Origin: Actinomycetes bacterium | GTDB lineage: Bacteria; Actinomycetota; Acidimicrobiia; Acidimicrobiales; RAAP-2 | Assembly: GCA_021795095.1 (NCBI GenBank) | Contig: JAJYPU010000012.1 | Location: 1 to 29,408, forward strand | DNA: 29,408 nucleotides | Direction of reading: 5' to 3' | In this document: positions 15,399 through 22,633 of the stretch, one piece after another | How the letters are laid out: each line of letters opens with the position of its first letter | How positions within the stretch are numbered: the stretch's first letter is position 1 | The notes under the pieces: model-generated | Told to the model about the DNA's origin: nothing | Database searches by the model: none | What the model saw: only the letters and a program-made list of their open reading frames with translations | Program-made: the position numbers and the translations under genes

Positions 15399-17138
15399 AT
15401 GAGCGACGAGCCGCTTTCCCTGGCGGCGGCGACGGCCCGTCTGACGGAGCCTGGTCAGGTCTTCGAACTCGAAGACCGGGTGGTCGGTGGCGTAGCGATG
15501 ACGGTGTGGAAAAACGCCCCGTCAACGCTGCGAGACATCCTCGAGATGACCCGTCGCTATGGTGAGCGCGAGTTCCTGGTCTACGACGACGAACGTGTCA
15601 CGTTCGATGCGCACTATCGACGCGCCGCCGCGTTGACCCACCGGTTACACGACCTCGGGGTCCGAGCCGGTGATCGGGTCGCGATTGCGGCACGCAACCT
15701 GCCGGACTGGGTGTGCACGTACTGGGGGATTGTCACGACGGGGGCCATCGCGGTACCGTTGAACGCCTGGTGGACCGCCGACGAGCTCCGCTACGGCCTC
15801 GCCGACTCCGGGGCACGGATCCTGTTCGTCGACGAGGAGCGACTTGAACGCGTCCGAGGGTTGTTCGACGAACTAGCCGATGTGGAGCATGTCATCGTGC
15901 TCCGGCCGAGCGGTTCCGGCGAACCCGTTGCCGACGAGCACGAACGGGTGCGCGTGGTCGCCTTTGAGGACCTGATGGGAACCGTCGAACTCGATGTGGA
16001 ACCCATCGACACGTCACTCGACCCCGACGATGATGCCACGATCTTCTACACCTCAGGCACGACCGGACGGCCTAAGGGCGCGGTGGCGACGCATCGGAAC
16101 ATTGTCACCAACCTGATGAACCTCTTCTTCATCAGCCAACGCTCGTCGCTGCGCTTCGGCGATGGACCGGCCGACATTACGACGTACCCGCCCGCCAACC
16201 TGCTCAATATCCCGCTTTTCCACGCCACCGGTTGCTTGGCCGTCATGGTGGTCAACGCGGCGGCCGGCGGCCGGTTAGTGATGATGCACCACTTCGATGC
16301 CGGCCAGGCGCTGGCGCTCATCGAACGCGAGCGAATCACTGCTATCGGTGGTGTGCCGGCCGTCGTCATGCAGATCCTCGATCACCCGGACTTCCAACGC
16401 TTCGACACATCGAGCGTTCGGCTCGTTTCCTACGGCGGCGCGCCAGCACCGCCCGAGCTCGTCAAGCGAATCGGTCTGGCGTTTCAACTCGCCCAACCTG
16501 GCAACGGTTACGGCCTGACCGAGACCGCCGCAGCCGTGGCCCTGAACAATGGCCCTGACTACGTGCAGCGCCCATCGAGTTGCGGAACGGCGGTCCCCGT
16601 CTGTCGCGTCGCGGTGGTGCCCGAGGGTTTCCTCGGTGACGAACCTCCCGGAACCTACGAGGCGGGTCCAGTGGGTGAACTGTGGATCAAGGGACCCAAC
16701 GTGGTGCGGGGCTACTGGAACAAACCCGAGGAGACGAAGCGCTCGTTCACTCACGGATGGCTGCACACCGGCGACATCGGCCGGATCGATGACGACGGTT
16801 TCATCTACATCGTCGACCGCGCGAAGGACATGATCATTCGAGGTGGCGAGAACGTGTCATCCGTTGCCGTCGAAGCCGCCCTCTTCGAGCACCCTGACGT
16901 CGCCGACTGCGCTGTGATCGGCGTTCCCCACCCCCTCCTCGGCGAGGAGGTCGCCGCCGTCATCGTCGTGCGACCAGGACGCGTGCTACGAGCCGAAGAA
17001 CTCAGTCGGCACGTGAGCCACCGACTCGCCCGCTTCGAAGTACCGACCCGGTACTACTTTCGTGGCGACGCGCTCCCGCGCAATCCCCAAGGCAAGGTAC
17101 TCAAACGGGCGTTGCGAGAGTCGCTACTCGCCGACTGA
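15399..17138 (+). CDS. Acyl-CoA synthetase (AMP-forming, fatty-acid-CoA ligase family)
   Basis: This 579-residue class I adenylate-forming enzyme has the P-loop motif [11 protein letters not shown] near residues 216-226 and Y-G-L-T-E-T near 370. G-W-L-H-T-G-D-I-G...[12 protein letters not shown] spans about 452-484, including the hinge. The C-terminal P-Q-G-K-V-L-K holds the catalytic lysine near 566. It joins a carboxylic acid to CoA through an acyl-AMP. Medium/long-chain fatty acids are the usual substrates of such sequences, but chain length is not predictable. With the CoA-transferases and nitronate monooxygenase-like gene it suggests an organic-acid-using lifestyle. Its end overlaps the convergent aldo/keto reductase gene by 15 nt. 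Confidence 0.93.
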   Translation: MSDEPLSLAAATARLTEPGQVFELEDRVVGGVAMTVWKNAPSTLRDILEMTRRYGEREFLVYDDERVTFDAHYRRAAALTHRLHDLGVRAGDRVAIAARNLPDWVCTYWGIVTTGAIAVPLNAWWTADELRYGLADSGARILFVDEERLERVRGLFDELADVEHVIVLRPSGSGEPVADEHERVRVVAFEDLMGTVELDVEPIDTSLDPDDDATIFYTSGTTGRPKGAVATHRNIVTNLMNLFFISQRSSLRFGDGPADITTYPPANLLNIPLFHATGCLAVMVVNAAAGGRLVMMHHFDAGQALALIERERITAIGGVPAVVMQILDHPDFQRFDTSSVRLVSYGGAPAPPELVKRIGLAFQLAQPGNGYGLTETAAAVALNNGPDYVQRPSSCGTAVPVCRVAVVPEGFLGDEPPGTYEAGPVGELWIKGPNVVRGYWNKPEETKRSFTHGWLHTGDIGRIDDDGFIYIVDRAKDMIIRGGENVSSVAVEAALFEHPDVADCAVIGVPHPLLGEEVAAVIVVRPGRVLRAEELSRHVSHRLARFEVPTRYYFRGDALPRNPQGKVLKRALRESLLAD

Positions 17139-17978
17139 CTCGACGGAAGACAATCGGTCCAGCTCGGTCAGGATCTCGGCGTCGAGGTGGACGTCGGCCG
17201 CAGCGCAGTTCTCCTCGAGGTGCGCGACCGACGAGGTACCCGGGATCGGCATCATGACCTTGGAACGCGCGAGCAACCACGCGAGCGACAGCTGGGCAAC
17301 TGTGCACCCGGCTCGTGCGGCCAGCTGGTCTAATTCCCCGCCCGGACGCGCCAGTTCACCCGCCGCCACGGGGAACCACGGAATGAACCCGATCCCGTTC
17401 TTCTCGCAGTGCTCAAGGACCGGCTCACTGTCGCGATTCGATACGTTGTAGAGGTTCTGAACGGTCGAGATCGGCACCACGGCTCGGGCGGCTTCGATGT
17501 CCTCGACGCGTACCTCCGAGAGTCCGACCGCGCGGACCTTGCCTTCGGCGAGCAACTCGCCGAGCAGTCCGAACTGTTCGTCGGCAGGGACCGTGGCGTC
17601 GATGCGGTGCAACTGGAAGAGGTCGAGCGAATCCTGGCCTAACCGACGAAGTGATAGTTCGCACTGCTGACGTAGATAAGCCGGTCGTCCGCACGGCGTC
17701 CACTGGTCTGGACCGGTGCGAAGCAACCCCGCCTTGGTGGCGACGTGAACGTGGCCGTAGGGGTGAAGCGCCTCGGCGATCAATTCCTCGGAGATGGCGG
17801 GACCGTAGGAGTCGGCCGTGTCGATGAAGTCAACCCCCAACTCGACGGCGCGACGCAGCACCGCGATGGCCGCCGCGTGGTCACGCGGCGGCCCCCAGAT
17901 GCCGGGCCCCGTGATGCGCATCGCGCCGAAGCCGAGCCGTTTCACCGTCTGACCGGCGTACGTGAATGTAGACGTCAT
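17124..17978 (-). CDS. Aldo/keto reductase
   Basis: This 284-residue TIM-barrel oxidoreductase carries the aldo/keto reductase tetrad: Asp53 and Tyr58 in F-I-D-T-A-D-S-Y-G, Lys82 in A-T-K-A-G, and His124 in F-Q-L-H-R. The C-terminal [13 protein letters not shown] segment binds the NADPH adenosine part. It should reduce aldehydes or ketones with NADPH; the substrate is unknown. The start ATG at 17978 has only GAGAAA as a weak upstream site, and no TANNNT at the usual spacing. The gene lies 56 nt downstream of the peroxiredoxin gene on the same strand, so co-transcription is possible. Confidence 0.94.
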   Translation of the reverse strand: MTSTFTYAGQTVKRLGFGAMRITGPGIWGPPRDHAAAIAVLRRAVELGVDFIDTADSYGPAISEELIAEALHPYGHVHVATKAGLLRTGPDQWTPCGRPAYLRQQCELSLRRLGQDSLDLFQLHRIDATVPADEQFGLLGELLAEGKVRAVGLSEVRVEDIEAARAVVPISTVQNLYNVSNRDSEPVLEHCEKNGIGFIPWFPVAAGELARPGGELDQLAARAGCTVAQLSLAWLLARSKVMMPIPGTSSVAHLEENCAAADVHLDAEILTELDRLSSVESVGE

Positions 17979-18034
17979 CGTAGTTTCTCAATTTCTCTAG
18001 ATCGGTGGCCACTGCGCCGCCGAACGGCGGTTAC

Positions 18035-18670
18035 CTACTTGTTGGGCTGCGGCGTGAGACGCAGGTAGTCCTTCAGCTTGCGGAAACCCTTCGGGAACTT
18101 CGTCTTGGCCTCGTCATCGGTGATCGAATTCGCGACGATGACGTCATCACCGTCTTTCCAGTTCGCCGGCGTAGCCACGGAGTAGCCCGCGACAAGCTGC
18201 AGTGAGTCGAGGACTCGAATGATCTCGTCGATGTTGCGGCCGGTGGATGCAGGGTACGTCAGGGTCAGTTTGACCTTCTTGTCCGGACCGATGATGAAGA
18301 CGCTGCGCACGGTCAAGGTGTCATTCGCGTTGGGGTGGATCATGTCGTAGAGCGTGGCGACCTTGCGCTCCTCGTCACCGATGATCGGGAAGTTGAGGGC
18401 CGTGCCTTGCGTCTCGGCGATGTCACCCTTCCACTGCTGATGAGACGCCACGTCGTCGACCGAGACGCCGATTATCTTGGTGTTTCGACTGTCGAACTCG
18501 CTCTTGCGGGCGGCGAAGGCGCCCAACTCGGTCGTGCACACCGGTGTGAAGTCCTTGGGGTGCGAGAAGAGGATTCCCCAACTGTCCCCGAGCCACTCAT
18601 GGAAATTGATTGGGCCATCCGTGGTGTCCGCCGAGAAATCGGGGGCCACGTCACCGAGACGAATCGTCAT
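18035..18670 (-). CDS. 1-Cys peroxiredoxin (Prx6 type)
   Basis: This 211-residue thiol peroxidase has the active-site motif T-P-V-C-T-T-E at 42-48, with Cys45 as peroxidatic cysteine. No other cysteine exists in the protein, so it is a 1-Cys enzyme needing an external reductant. The C-terminal extension after about residue 160 (T-P-A-N-W-K-D-G-D-D-V) is the Prx6-subfamily hallmark. It reduces hydrogen peroxide and organic hydroperoxides. The ATG at 18670 has AAGGAG about 6 nt upstream, unlike the leaderless genes. The region upstream holds several pairing elements that may form a structured leader. Confidence 0.95.
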   Translation of the reverse strand: MTIRLGDVAPDFSADTTDGPINFHEWLGDSWGILFSHPKDFTPVCTTELGAFAARKSEFDSRNTKIIGVSVDDVASHQQWKGDIAETQGTALNFPIIGDEERKVATLYDMIHPNANDTLTVRSVFIIGPDKKVKLTLTYPASTGRNIDEIIRVLDSLQLVAGYSVATPANWKDGDDVIVANSITDDEAKTKFPKGFRKLKDYLRLTPQPNK

Positions 18671-18694
18671 GTTCGCTCCTTCTTCGCTACATCA

Positions 18695-18813
18695 GTCGCT
18701 CGACTGCGCGGCCAGCCTACCGGGATGGTTTCTCCACCCGGTCGGGACCGAATCGAGCGACCAAGCCCGTACGGCTGGCACCTTGGAGATTCTCAGTTAA
18801 CGGGAGGTTGCCA
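18695..18813 (-). promoter_or_regulatory. Structured region upstream of the peroxiredoxin gene, candidate regulatory leader
   Basis: The 300-nt gap 18671-18970 contains no credible gene. It has a perfect 9-bp repeat pair, GTCGCTCGA at 18695-18703 and TCGAGCGAC at 18753-18761, ending 24 nt before the peroxiredoxin ATG. Inside it lies a hairpin at 18719-18742 (ACCGGG/CCCGGT plus TGG/CCA around a one-base bulge). Further up is a stem of TGGCACCT (18776-18783) with AGGTTGCCA (18805-18813). A 7-nt complement (18711-18717 with 18773-18779) would compete with these stems. The read-out could be an RNA switch, a protein site, or chance pairing in GC-rich DNA. No promoter was located. The rest of the gap, 18814-18970, shows nothing I can name. 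Confidence 0.35.
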
Positions 18814-18970
18814 CCGCGAGCACCCGCATTGTGGCGCCGCTGAACCTGTGTGCGAGCGACGGCGGACCTCGACGCGACTCGTCGATCACCGGCGCCGCCT
18901 CGAGGCACGAATCACCCGACGTTTCGCCACGGTGCTCACGGGGGGCGCCAAAGCCTGGGAAACTAACTGG

Positions 18971-19663
18971 GTGCCAAACTCCGACGAGAACCCCAAACCC
19001 GTAGTCGCCGCCTTCGACCTCGACGGTACCCTCACCGAAGGTGGCAGCGTGTTTCGCTGGTTGCGCTGGATCGCCGGGGCTAGGCGCACCTACCTCGCGG
19101 CGCTGCGCCTAGCCGTTCCACTCACGGTGGGTGCGATACGCAGTGGACGCGCGGCGGACAACGCGAAGGAGCGTCTGTTTCTGTTGCTACTCGCTGGCCG
19201 TGAGGAGACGGACGTCATCGAGCACTCGCGAGCCTTCATCCTCGAGCACCTCGGCGGACGGCTCCGCCCCAAGGCGCTGGCTCGGCTCCGCTGGCACCTC
19301 GAGGCCGGACACGACGTGGTGATCGTCTCGGCGTCACCTCAGATGTACGTCAACGTCGTGGCCGAACAGCTGGGCGCACACGGCGCCTTGGGCACACGCC
19401 TCGCAGCCGATCCACTCGGTCGCCTGACCGGCGGCTACCTCGGGCGCAACTGTCGAGGCGCTGAGAAGATGCGCCGGTTCAATGATTGGATCGATCAGCG
19501 CCACTACTCCGAAGAACCTGTCGTCTACGCCTACGGTAATTCGCGGGGCGACCGACGCCTCTTGCGGCTCGCGACCTACCCGTTCAACGCCGGCAAGATG
19601 GGTCGACTGGGGTCGCTGCGTCGCTACCCGAGGCTGACGAGCGAGCCACCTACCACTGCGTGA
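18971..19663 (+). CDS. HAD-superfamily hydrolase, subfamily IB (SerB-like phosphatase)
   Basis: This 230-residue protein has HAD motif I D-L-D-G-T-L-T at 16-22 (Asp16 nucleophile, Asp18 acid/base), motif II V-I-V-S-A-S-P, a lysine in C-R-G-A-E-K-M, and motif IV Y-G-N-S-R-G-D-R-R-L-L. The helical cap lies after motif I, as in subfamily IB, which includes phosphoserine and other small-molecule phosphatases. The substrate is unknown. The GTG at 18971 is chosen because motif I then has a normal N-terminal distance and GAAACT lies 6 nt upstream; the open frame further upstream runs antisense to the peroxiredoxin gene and is rejected. The end overlaps the convergent ABC gene by 14 nt. Confidence 0.85.
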   Translation: MPNSDENPKPVVAAFDLDGTLTEGGSVFRWLRWIAGARRTYLAALRLAVPLTVGAIRSGRAADNAKERLFLLLLAGREETDVIEHSRAFILEHLGGRLRPKALARLRWHLEAGHDVVIVSASPQMYVNVVAEQLGAHGALGTRLAADPLGRLTGGYLGRNCRGAEKMRRFNDWIDQRHYSEEPVVYAYGNSRGDRRLLRLATYPFNAGKMGRLGSLRRYPRLTSEPPTTA

Positions 19664-20798
19664 CCGACGACTCGATAGCCACCACCCCGGACGACCGGCC
19701 GTCGTACAGTACCTGCAGGGATGCGGCCTTTTCTCGCCAGGCGAGCATCGTGGCGCCCTGCGGCTCGACGAGACCAACGTTGATGTCGTAGACGCCGTCA
19801 AGCAACGGCACGTCAGCGAGGTCGACACCGATCTTGTTCACCCCGGGTCGCAATGAAACCGGCGCCGCTTCCGCGTCGTTGCGACTGACCAGCAGTCCGG
19901 TTCGGGTGAAGACCTCAATCACCAGGTTTCCACTCACCGCATGGTCGCAGGTGAGCGTGGCGTCAAAATGCAGGTTCCCGCCGTGGCGGACCTCGAAGGA
20001 GCCCGATGGTGCCGTGAGCCCGTCGATCGTCACGACACCCGCTCCTCCGGGACGGTGATCGACCACGTCGCCGAGCAAACGCCCCCGGAAGATCCGTAGT
20101 GCTTCGGTGACGGGGCCGTCCGCGATCATGTTGCCGTGGTCGAGGACGATCGCGCGATCACAGATGGCCCGGACCGTGTCGGCCTGGTGGGTCACCAACA
20201 AGATCGTGCGCCCCTCGCGCTGGAAGTGCCGGATGCGATCGATGCACTTGGCCTGGAATCGCTCGTCCCCCACCGCGAGCACTTCATCGACCACGAGGAT
20301 GTCGGGATTGACGTTTACCGCAACGGCGAAGGCCAGGCGAACGTACATTCCGCTCGAATAGAACTTGACCGGCGTATCGATGAAGTGTTCGAGTTCGCTG
20401 AAGGCCACCACCTCGTCGAAGATGGCGTCGACCATCTTGCGAGTGAAACCGAGCATCGAGCCGTAGAGGTACACGTTGTCGCGACCGGAGAGTTCGTGCT
20501 GGAAGCCGGCCCCGAGCTCCAATAATGCCGCCAGGTTGCCCCGGAGTCGGATCTGCCCGGTCGTGGGCTTGAGAACACCGCAGATGCACTTGAGCAACGT
20601 CGACTTGCCCGAACCATTGTGTCCAACGATTCCCAAGGTCTCGCCCTGTTCGACCGTGAAATTGATGTCACTGAGCGCGTCGAAGATCTCCGAGGAGCCT
20701 GATCGCGGGTGCAGGATCCGCTCCTTGAGCGTCTGATTGCGCTCGTGGTGGATGGTGAAGCGCTTGGAGATGTCTTCGACTTCGATGACGTTGGTCAC
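19650..20798 (-). CDS. Polysaccharide ABC exporter, ATP-binding protein with C-terminal Wzt-like domain
   Basis: This 382-residue protein has an N-terminal ATPase: Walker A G-H-N-G-S-G-K-S-T at 59-67, signature Y-S-S-G-M-Y-V-R-L-A-F, and Walker B I-L-V-V-D-E-V-L-A-V-G-D. This signature and the V-L-A-V-G-D loop are typical of TagH/Wzt exporters. Residues after about 245 form a beta-rich domain (G-N-L-H-F-D-A-T-L, then G-V-Y-D-I-N-V-G-L), like the Wzt domain that recognises the finished O-polysaccharide chain. It should power export of a cell-surface polymer. The GTG start at 20798 shares its G with the TAG stop of the permease gene (TAGTG), so the two are coupled. Confidence 0.92.
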   Translation of the reverse strand: MTNVIEVEDISKRFTIHHERNQTLKERILHPRSGSSEIFDALSDINFTVEQGETLGIVGHNGSGKSTLLKCICGVLKPTTGQIRLRGNLAALLELGAGFQHELSGRDNVYLYGSMLGFTRKMVDAIFDEVVAFSELEHFIDTPVKFYSSGMYVRLAFAVAVNVNPDILVVDEVLAVGDERFQAKCIDRIRHFQREGRTILLVTHQADTVRAICDRAIVLDHGNMIADGPVTEALRIFRGRLLGDVVDHRPGGAGVVTIDGLTAPSGSFEVRHGGNLHFDATLTCDHAVSGNLVIEVFTRTGLLVSRNDAEAAPVSLRPGVNKIGVDLADVPLLDGVYDINVGLVEPQGATMLAWREKAASLQVLYDGRSSGVVAIESSVTQW

Positions 20799-21727
20799 TA
20801 CAGCTCCGACTCGAAGTTCCCCTCGAGGCGACCGAAGATCACCAACGCGACGAGGAAAAGTACGATGGCGAAGGCGAGCAGCCCGAGGTTGACGACTGCG
20901 AAGGTCGCCATCGACCAGGCCGGCAAGATGTGAAGCGGCAGCCCCGTCGTCGTCGAACGGACCGTCGTGTTGACGTAAAAGATCCGCTGGAAGGTCAAAA
21001 TGATCGGCGTCATCGGGTTGATGAAGTAGAGCGCCGTGAGCCCGCGGATACGTAGTGCGGGCGCGATTGAGTTCTCGTAGGAGTACACCACCGGCGACAC
21101 CCAGAACCACAGTTGTAGCACCACGTCCATCAGGTGTCGGACGTCACGCAGGTAGACGGTGATCGCCGACATCACCACCGCGATCGAGGCCGTGAGCAGG
21201 TACAAGGCGAGGAACGATATCGGCAGGAGCCAGAGGAAACTCCACGCCGGCGCGTGACCAATGATGGCGAGGAAGATGGCGAGCACCACGACTTGGATCA
21301 CGAAGTAGATCACCGAGGCGCCGACGTTGGACAGCGCCAGGATCTCCCGGGGGAACGACACCTTCTTGACCAGGCCGGCGCGATCGACGATCACGCCGGT
21401 CGCGCTGCTCACCGCACTTTGGAACATGTTCCACACGATGAGTCCGGCGAAGAGGTACACGACGAAGAGCGGGATGCCGTTCTTCAGGAACACGGAGAAG
21501 ACGAGGTAGTAGGTCGCGAGCGTCAGCGCGGGAGAGAGCATCGACCAGAACAACCCGAGTGCCGAACCCTTGTACTTGATTCGTATGTCCGAGGTGATGA
21601 GACTGAAGAGCAACTCACGGCGCTCGATCAGGTTCGCGAGTCTCGTACGCAGACTCGCCCGTGCACTGACGACGCGAACCGGTGATGCAACGAGTGACCG
21701 TTGCTCCGCCGTCGATGGCTCGTCCAC
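20798..21727 (-). CDS. Polysaccharide ABC exporter permease (Wzm/TagG type, ABC-2)
   Basis: This 309-residue membrane protein has about six hydrophobic segments after a cytoplasmic N-terminus. The segment S-D-I-R-I-K-Y-K-G-S-A-L-G-L-F-W-S is the classic Wzm/TagG amphipathic signature (usual form R-Y-x-x-S-x-L-G-x-x-W). Y-L-R-D-V-R-H and the I-N-P-M-T-P-I segment near the C-terminus also fit. It pairs with the ATPase downstream. The GTG start at 21727 shares its G with the clpP stop (TAGTG), so clpP, permease and ATPase read as one transcript. No glycosyltransferases lie in the window, so the exported polymer is unknown. Confidence 0.92.
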   Translation of the reverse strand: MDEPSTAEQRSLVASPVRVVSARASLRTRLANLIERRELLFSLITSDIRIKYKGSALGLFWSMLSPALTLATYYLVFSVFLKNGIPLFVVYLFAGLIVWNMFQSAVSSATGVIVDRAGLVKKVSFPREILALSNVGASVIYFVIQVVVLAIFLAIIGHAPAWSFLWLLPISFLALYLLTASIAVVMSAITVYLRDVRHLMDVVLQLWFWVSPVVYSYENSIAPALRIRGLTALYFINPMTPIILTFQRIFYVNTTVRSTTTGLPLHILPAWSMATFAVVNLGLLAFAIVLFLVALVIFGRLEGNFESEL

Positions 21728-22314
21728 TAGGCCCCTTGGCGAATGGCCGAACGGTCGATCACGGCGTCGATGAAACCGTACTCAACCGCCTCCTGGGCGG
21801 TGAACCAACGGTCTCGATCCGAATCCGCCTCGATCCGCTCCACGGGCTGACCCGTGTGGAACGCGATGCGATCGGCAAGCATCTTCTTCATGTAGACGAT
21901 CTGCTCGGCCTGGATGGCGATGTCCGACGCCTGTCCCTGCATACCGCCGAGCGACGGCTGGTGCATAAGGATGCGGCTGTGCGGCAGGGAGAAGCGCTTG
22001 CCGGGTGTGCCCGCGCAGAGCAGGAACTGCCCCATCGACGCCGCCATGCCCACACAAATCGTCCTGATATCGCAGTTCACGTACTGCATCGTGTCGTAGA
22101 TGGCCAGTCCGTCGGTCACCGATCCACCGGGCGAGTTGATGTAGAGGCTGATGTCCTTGTCGCGGTCCTCAGCCTCGAGCAGCAGTAATTCAGCGCAGAT
22201 CCGATTCGCCGTGTTCTGGTCGACCTGAGAGCCGAGGAACACGATCCGCTCACGCAGCAGTCGCTGATTGAGGTCGTTCGCACCCATTCCTTCGGCCATG
22301 GCGGAGTTGTTCAT
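21727..22314 (-). CDS. clpP: ATP-dependent Clp protease proteolytic subunit
   Basis: This 195-residue serine protease subunit has Ser93 in G-M-A-A-S-M-G, His118 in I-L-M-H-Q-P and an aspartate near 167 in the [10 protein letters not shown] segment, the ClpP catalytic triad. G-G-S-V-T-D-G-L and the handle helix are also conserved. It assembles into the barrel fed by ClpX or ClpC. Only one clpP is present here, although actinobacteria often carry two adjacent copies; no clpX or trigger factor gene is adjacent. The ATG at 22314 lacks a ribosome binding site but has TAGATT 6 nt upstream. It is coupled to a polysaccharide exporter gene downstream. Confidence 0.97.
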   Translation of the reverse strand: MNNSAMAEGMGANDLNQRLLRERIVFLGSQVDQNTANRICAELLLLEAEDRDKDISLYINSPGGSVTDGLAIYDTMQYVNCDIRTICVGMAASMGQFLLCAGTPGKRFSLPHSRILMHQPSLGGMQGQASDIAIQAEQIVYMKKMLADRIAFHTGQPVERIEADSDRDRWFTAQEAVEYGFIDAVIDRSAIRQGA

Positions 22315-22320
22315 GGCACC

Positions 22321-22326
22321 AATCTA
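22321..22326 (-). promoter_or_regulatory. Candidate -10 element of clpP (leaderless)
   Basis: TAGATT on the minus strand, then GGTGCC (6 nt), then the clpP ATG. No convincing -35 hexamer is seen. The promoter would serve the whole clpP-wzm-wzt chain. Confidence 0.5.
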
Positions 22327-22375
22327 CTGGACGTGCACGCGCCCGCTTCGTTGGCGACCTAGTCTGGAGCCACTC

Positions 22376-22458
22376 GCGGGCGTGGCGGAATTGGCAGACG
22401 CGCTGGTTTTAGGTACCAGTTCTTCGGAGTGTGGGTTCGAGTCCCTCCGCCCGCACCA
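22376..22458 (+). tRNA. tRNA-Leu (anticodon TAG), CCA encoded
   Basis: The acceptor GCGGGCG pairs with CGCCCGC. The D arm reads GCGGAATTGGCAGACGC. The anticodon stem CTGGT/ACCAG closes TTTTAGG, giving TAG. The variable region is a short extra arm closed by a TTCG-type loop. The T arm has TTCGAGT. The discriminator is A at 22455 and CCA follows at 22456-22458. The T stem as I fold it (GTGGG/CCCTC) has one T-T mismatch, and the body is 80 nt, short for a leucine tRNA. Confidence 0.95.
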
Positions 22459-22600
22459 TCACCCGACGATGCTCCAGCGCTCGTCGCCCCGCCGGACCAG
22501 ACGGCACACAACCCAACGCTTGGGGATTTGATTCATCTGCTAGCGTGTACGGGACGTTCGCCGCACATCGCGGTGGAGACCGATTCGACCGTGACATTTC

Positions 22601-22628
22601 GGGTTGGGCTCACCTCAACCCACAGGAG
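22601..22628 (+). promoter_or_regulatory. Leader hairpin and strong ribosome binding site of the helicase gene
   Basis: GGGTTG (22601-22606) pairs with CAACCC (22616-22621) around a 9-nt loop. AGGAG (22624-22628) follows after 2 nt, with the GTG start 5 nt on. The hairpin could modulate access to the binding site. The 175 nt from the tRNA to the start also holds TAGCGT near 22543 as a possible -10, so the gene has a leader, unlike many neighbours. Confidence 0.4.
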
Positions 22629-22633
22629 TCATC

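Noticed and set aside
18773..18813. SAM-I riboswitch upstream of the peroxiredoxin gene
   Set aside because: Only the P3-like stem resembles it. The kink-turn, pseudoknot and the joining segments of the core are not found, and a peroxiredoxin is not a usual target.
18781..18813. TPP riboswitch, suggested by a CTGAGA on the minus strand
   Set aside because: The second conserved block and the surrounding helices are missing.
18335..18970. Long N-terminal extension of the HAD hydrolase frame
   Set aside because: It runs antisense to the peroxiredoxin gene and through the structured gap, has no recognisable domain, and would put HAD motif I about 228 residues from the N-terminus. The GTG at 18971 gives a normal layout.
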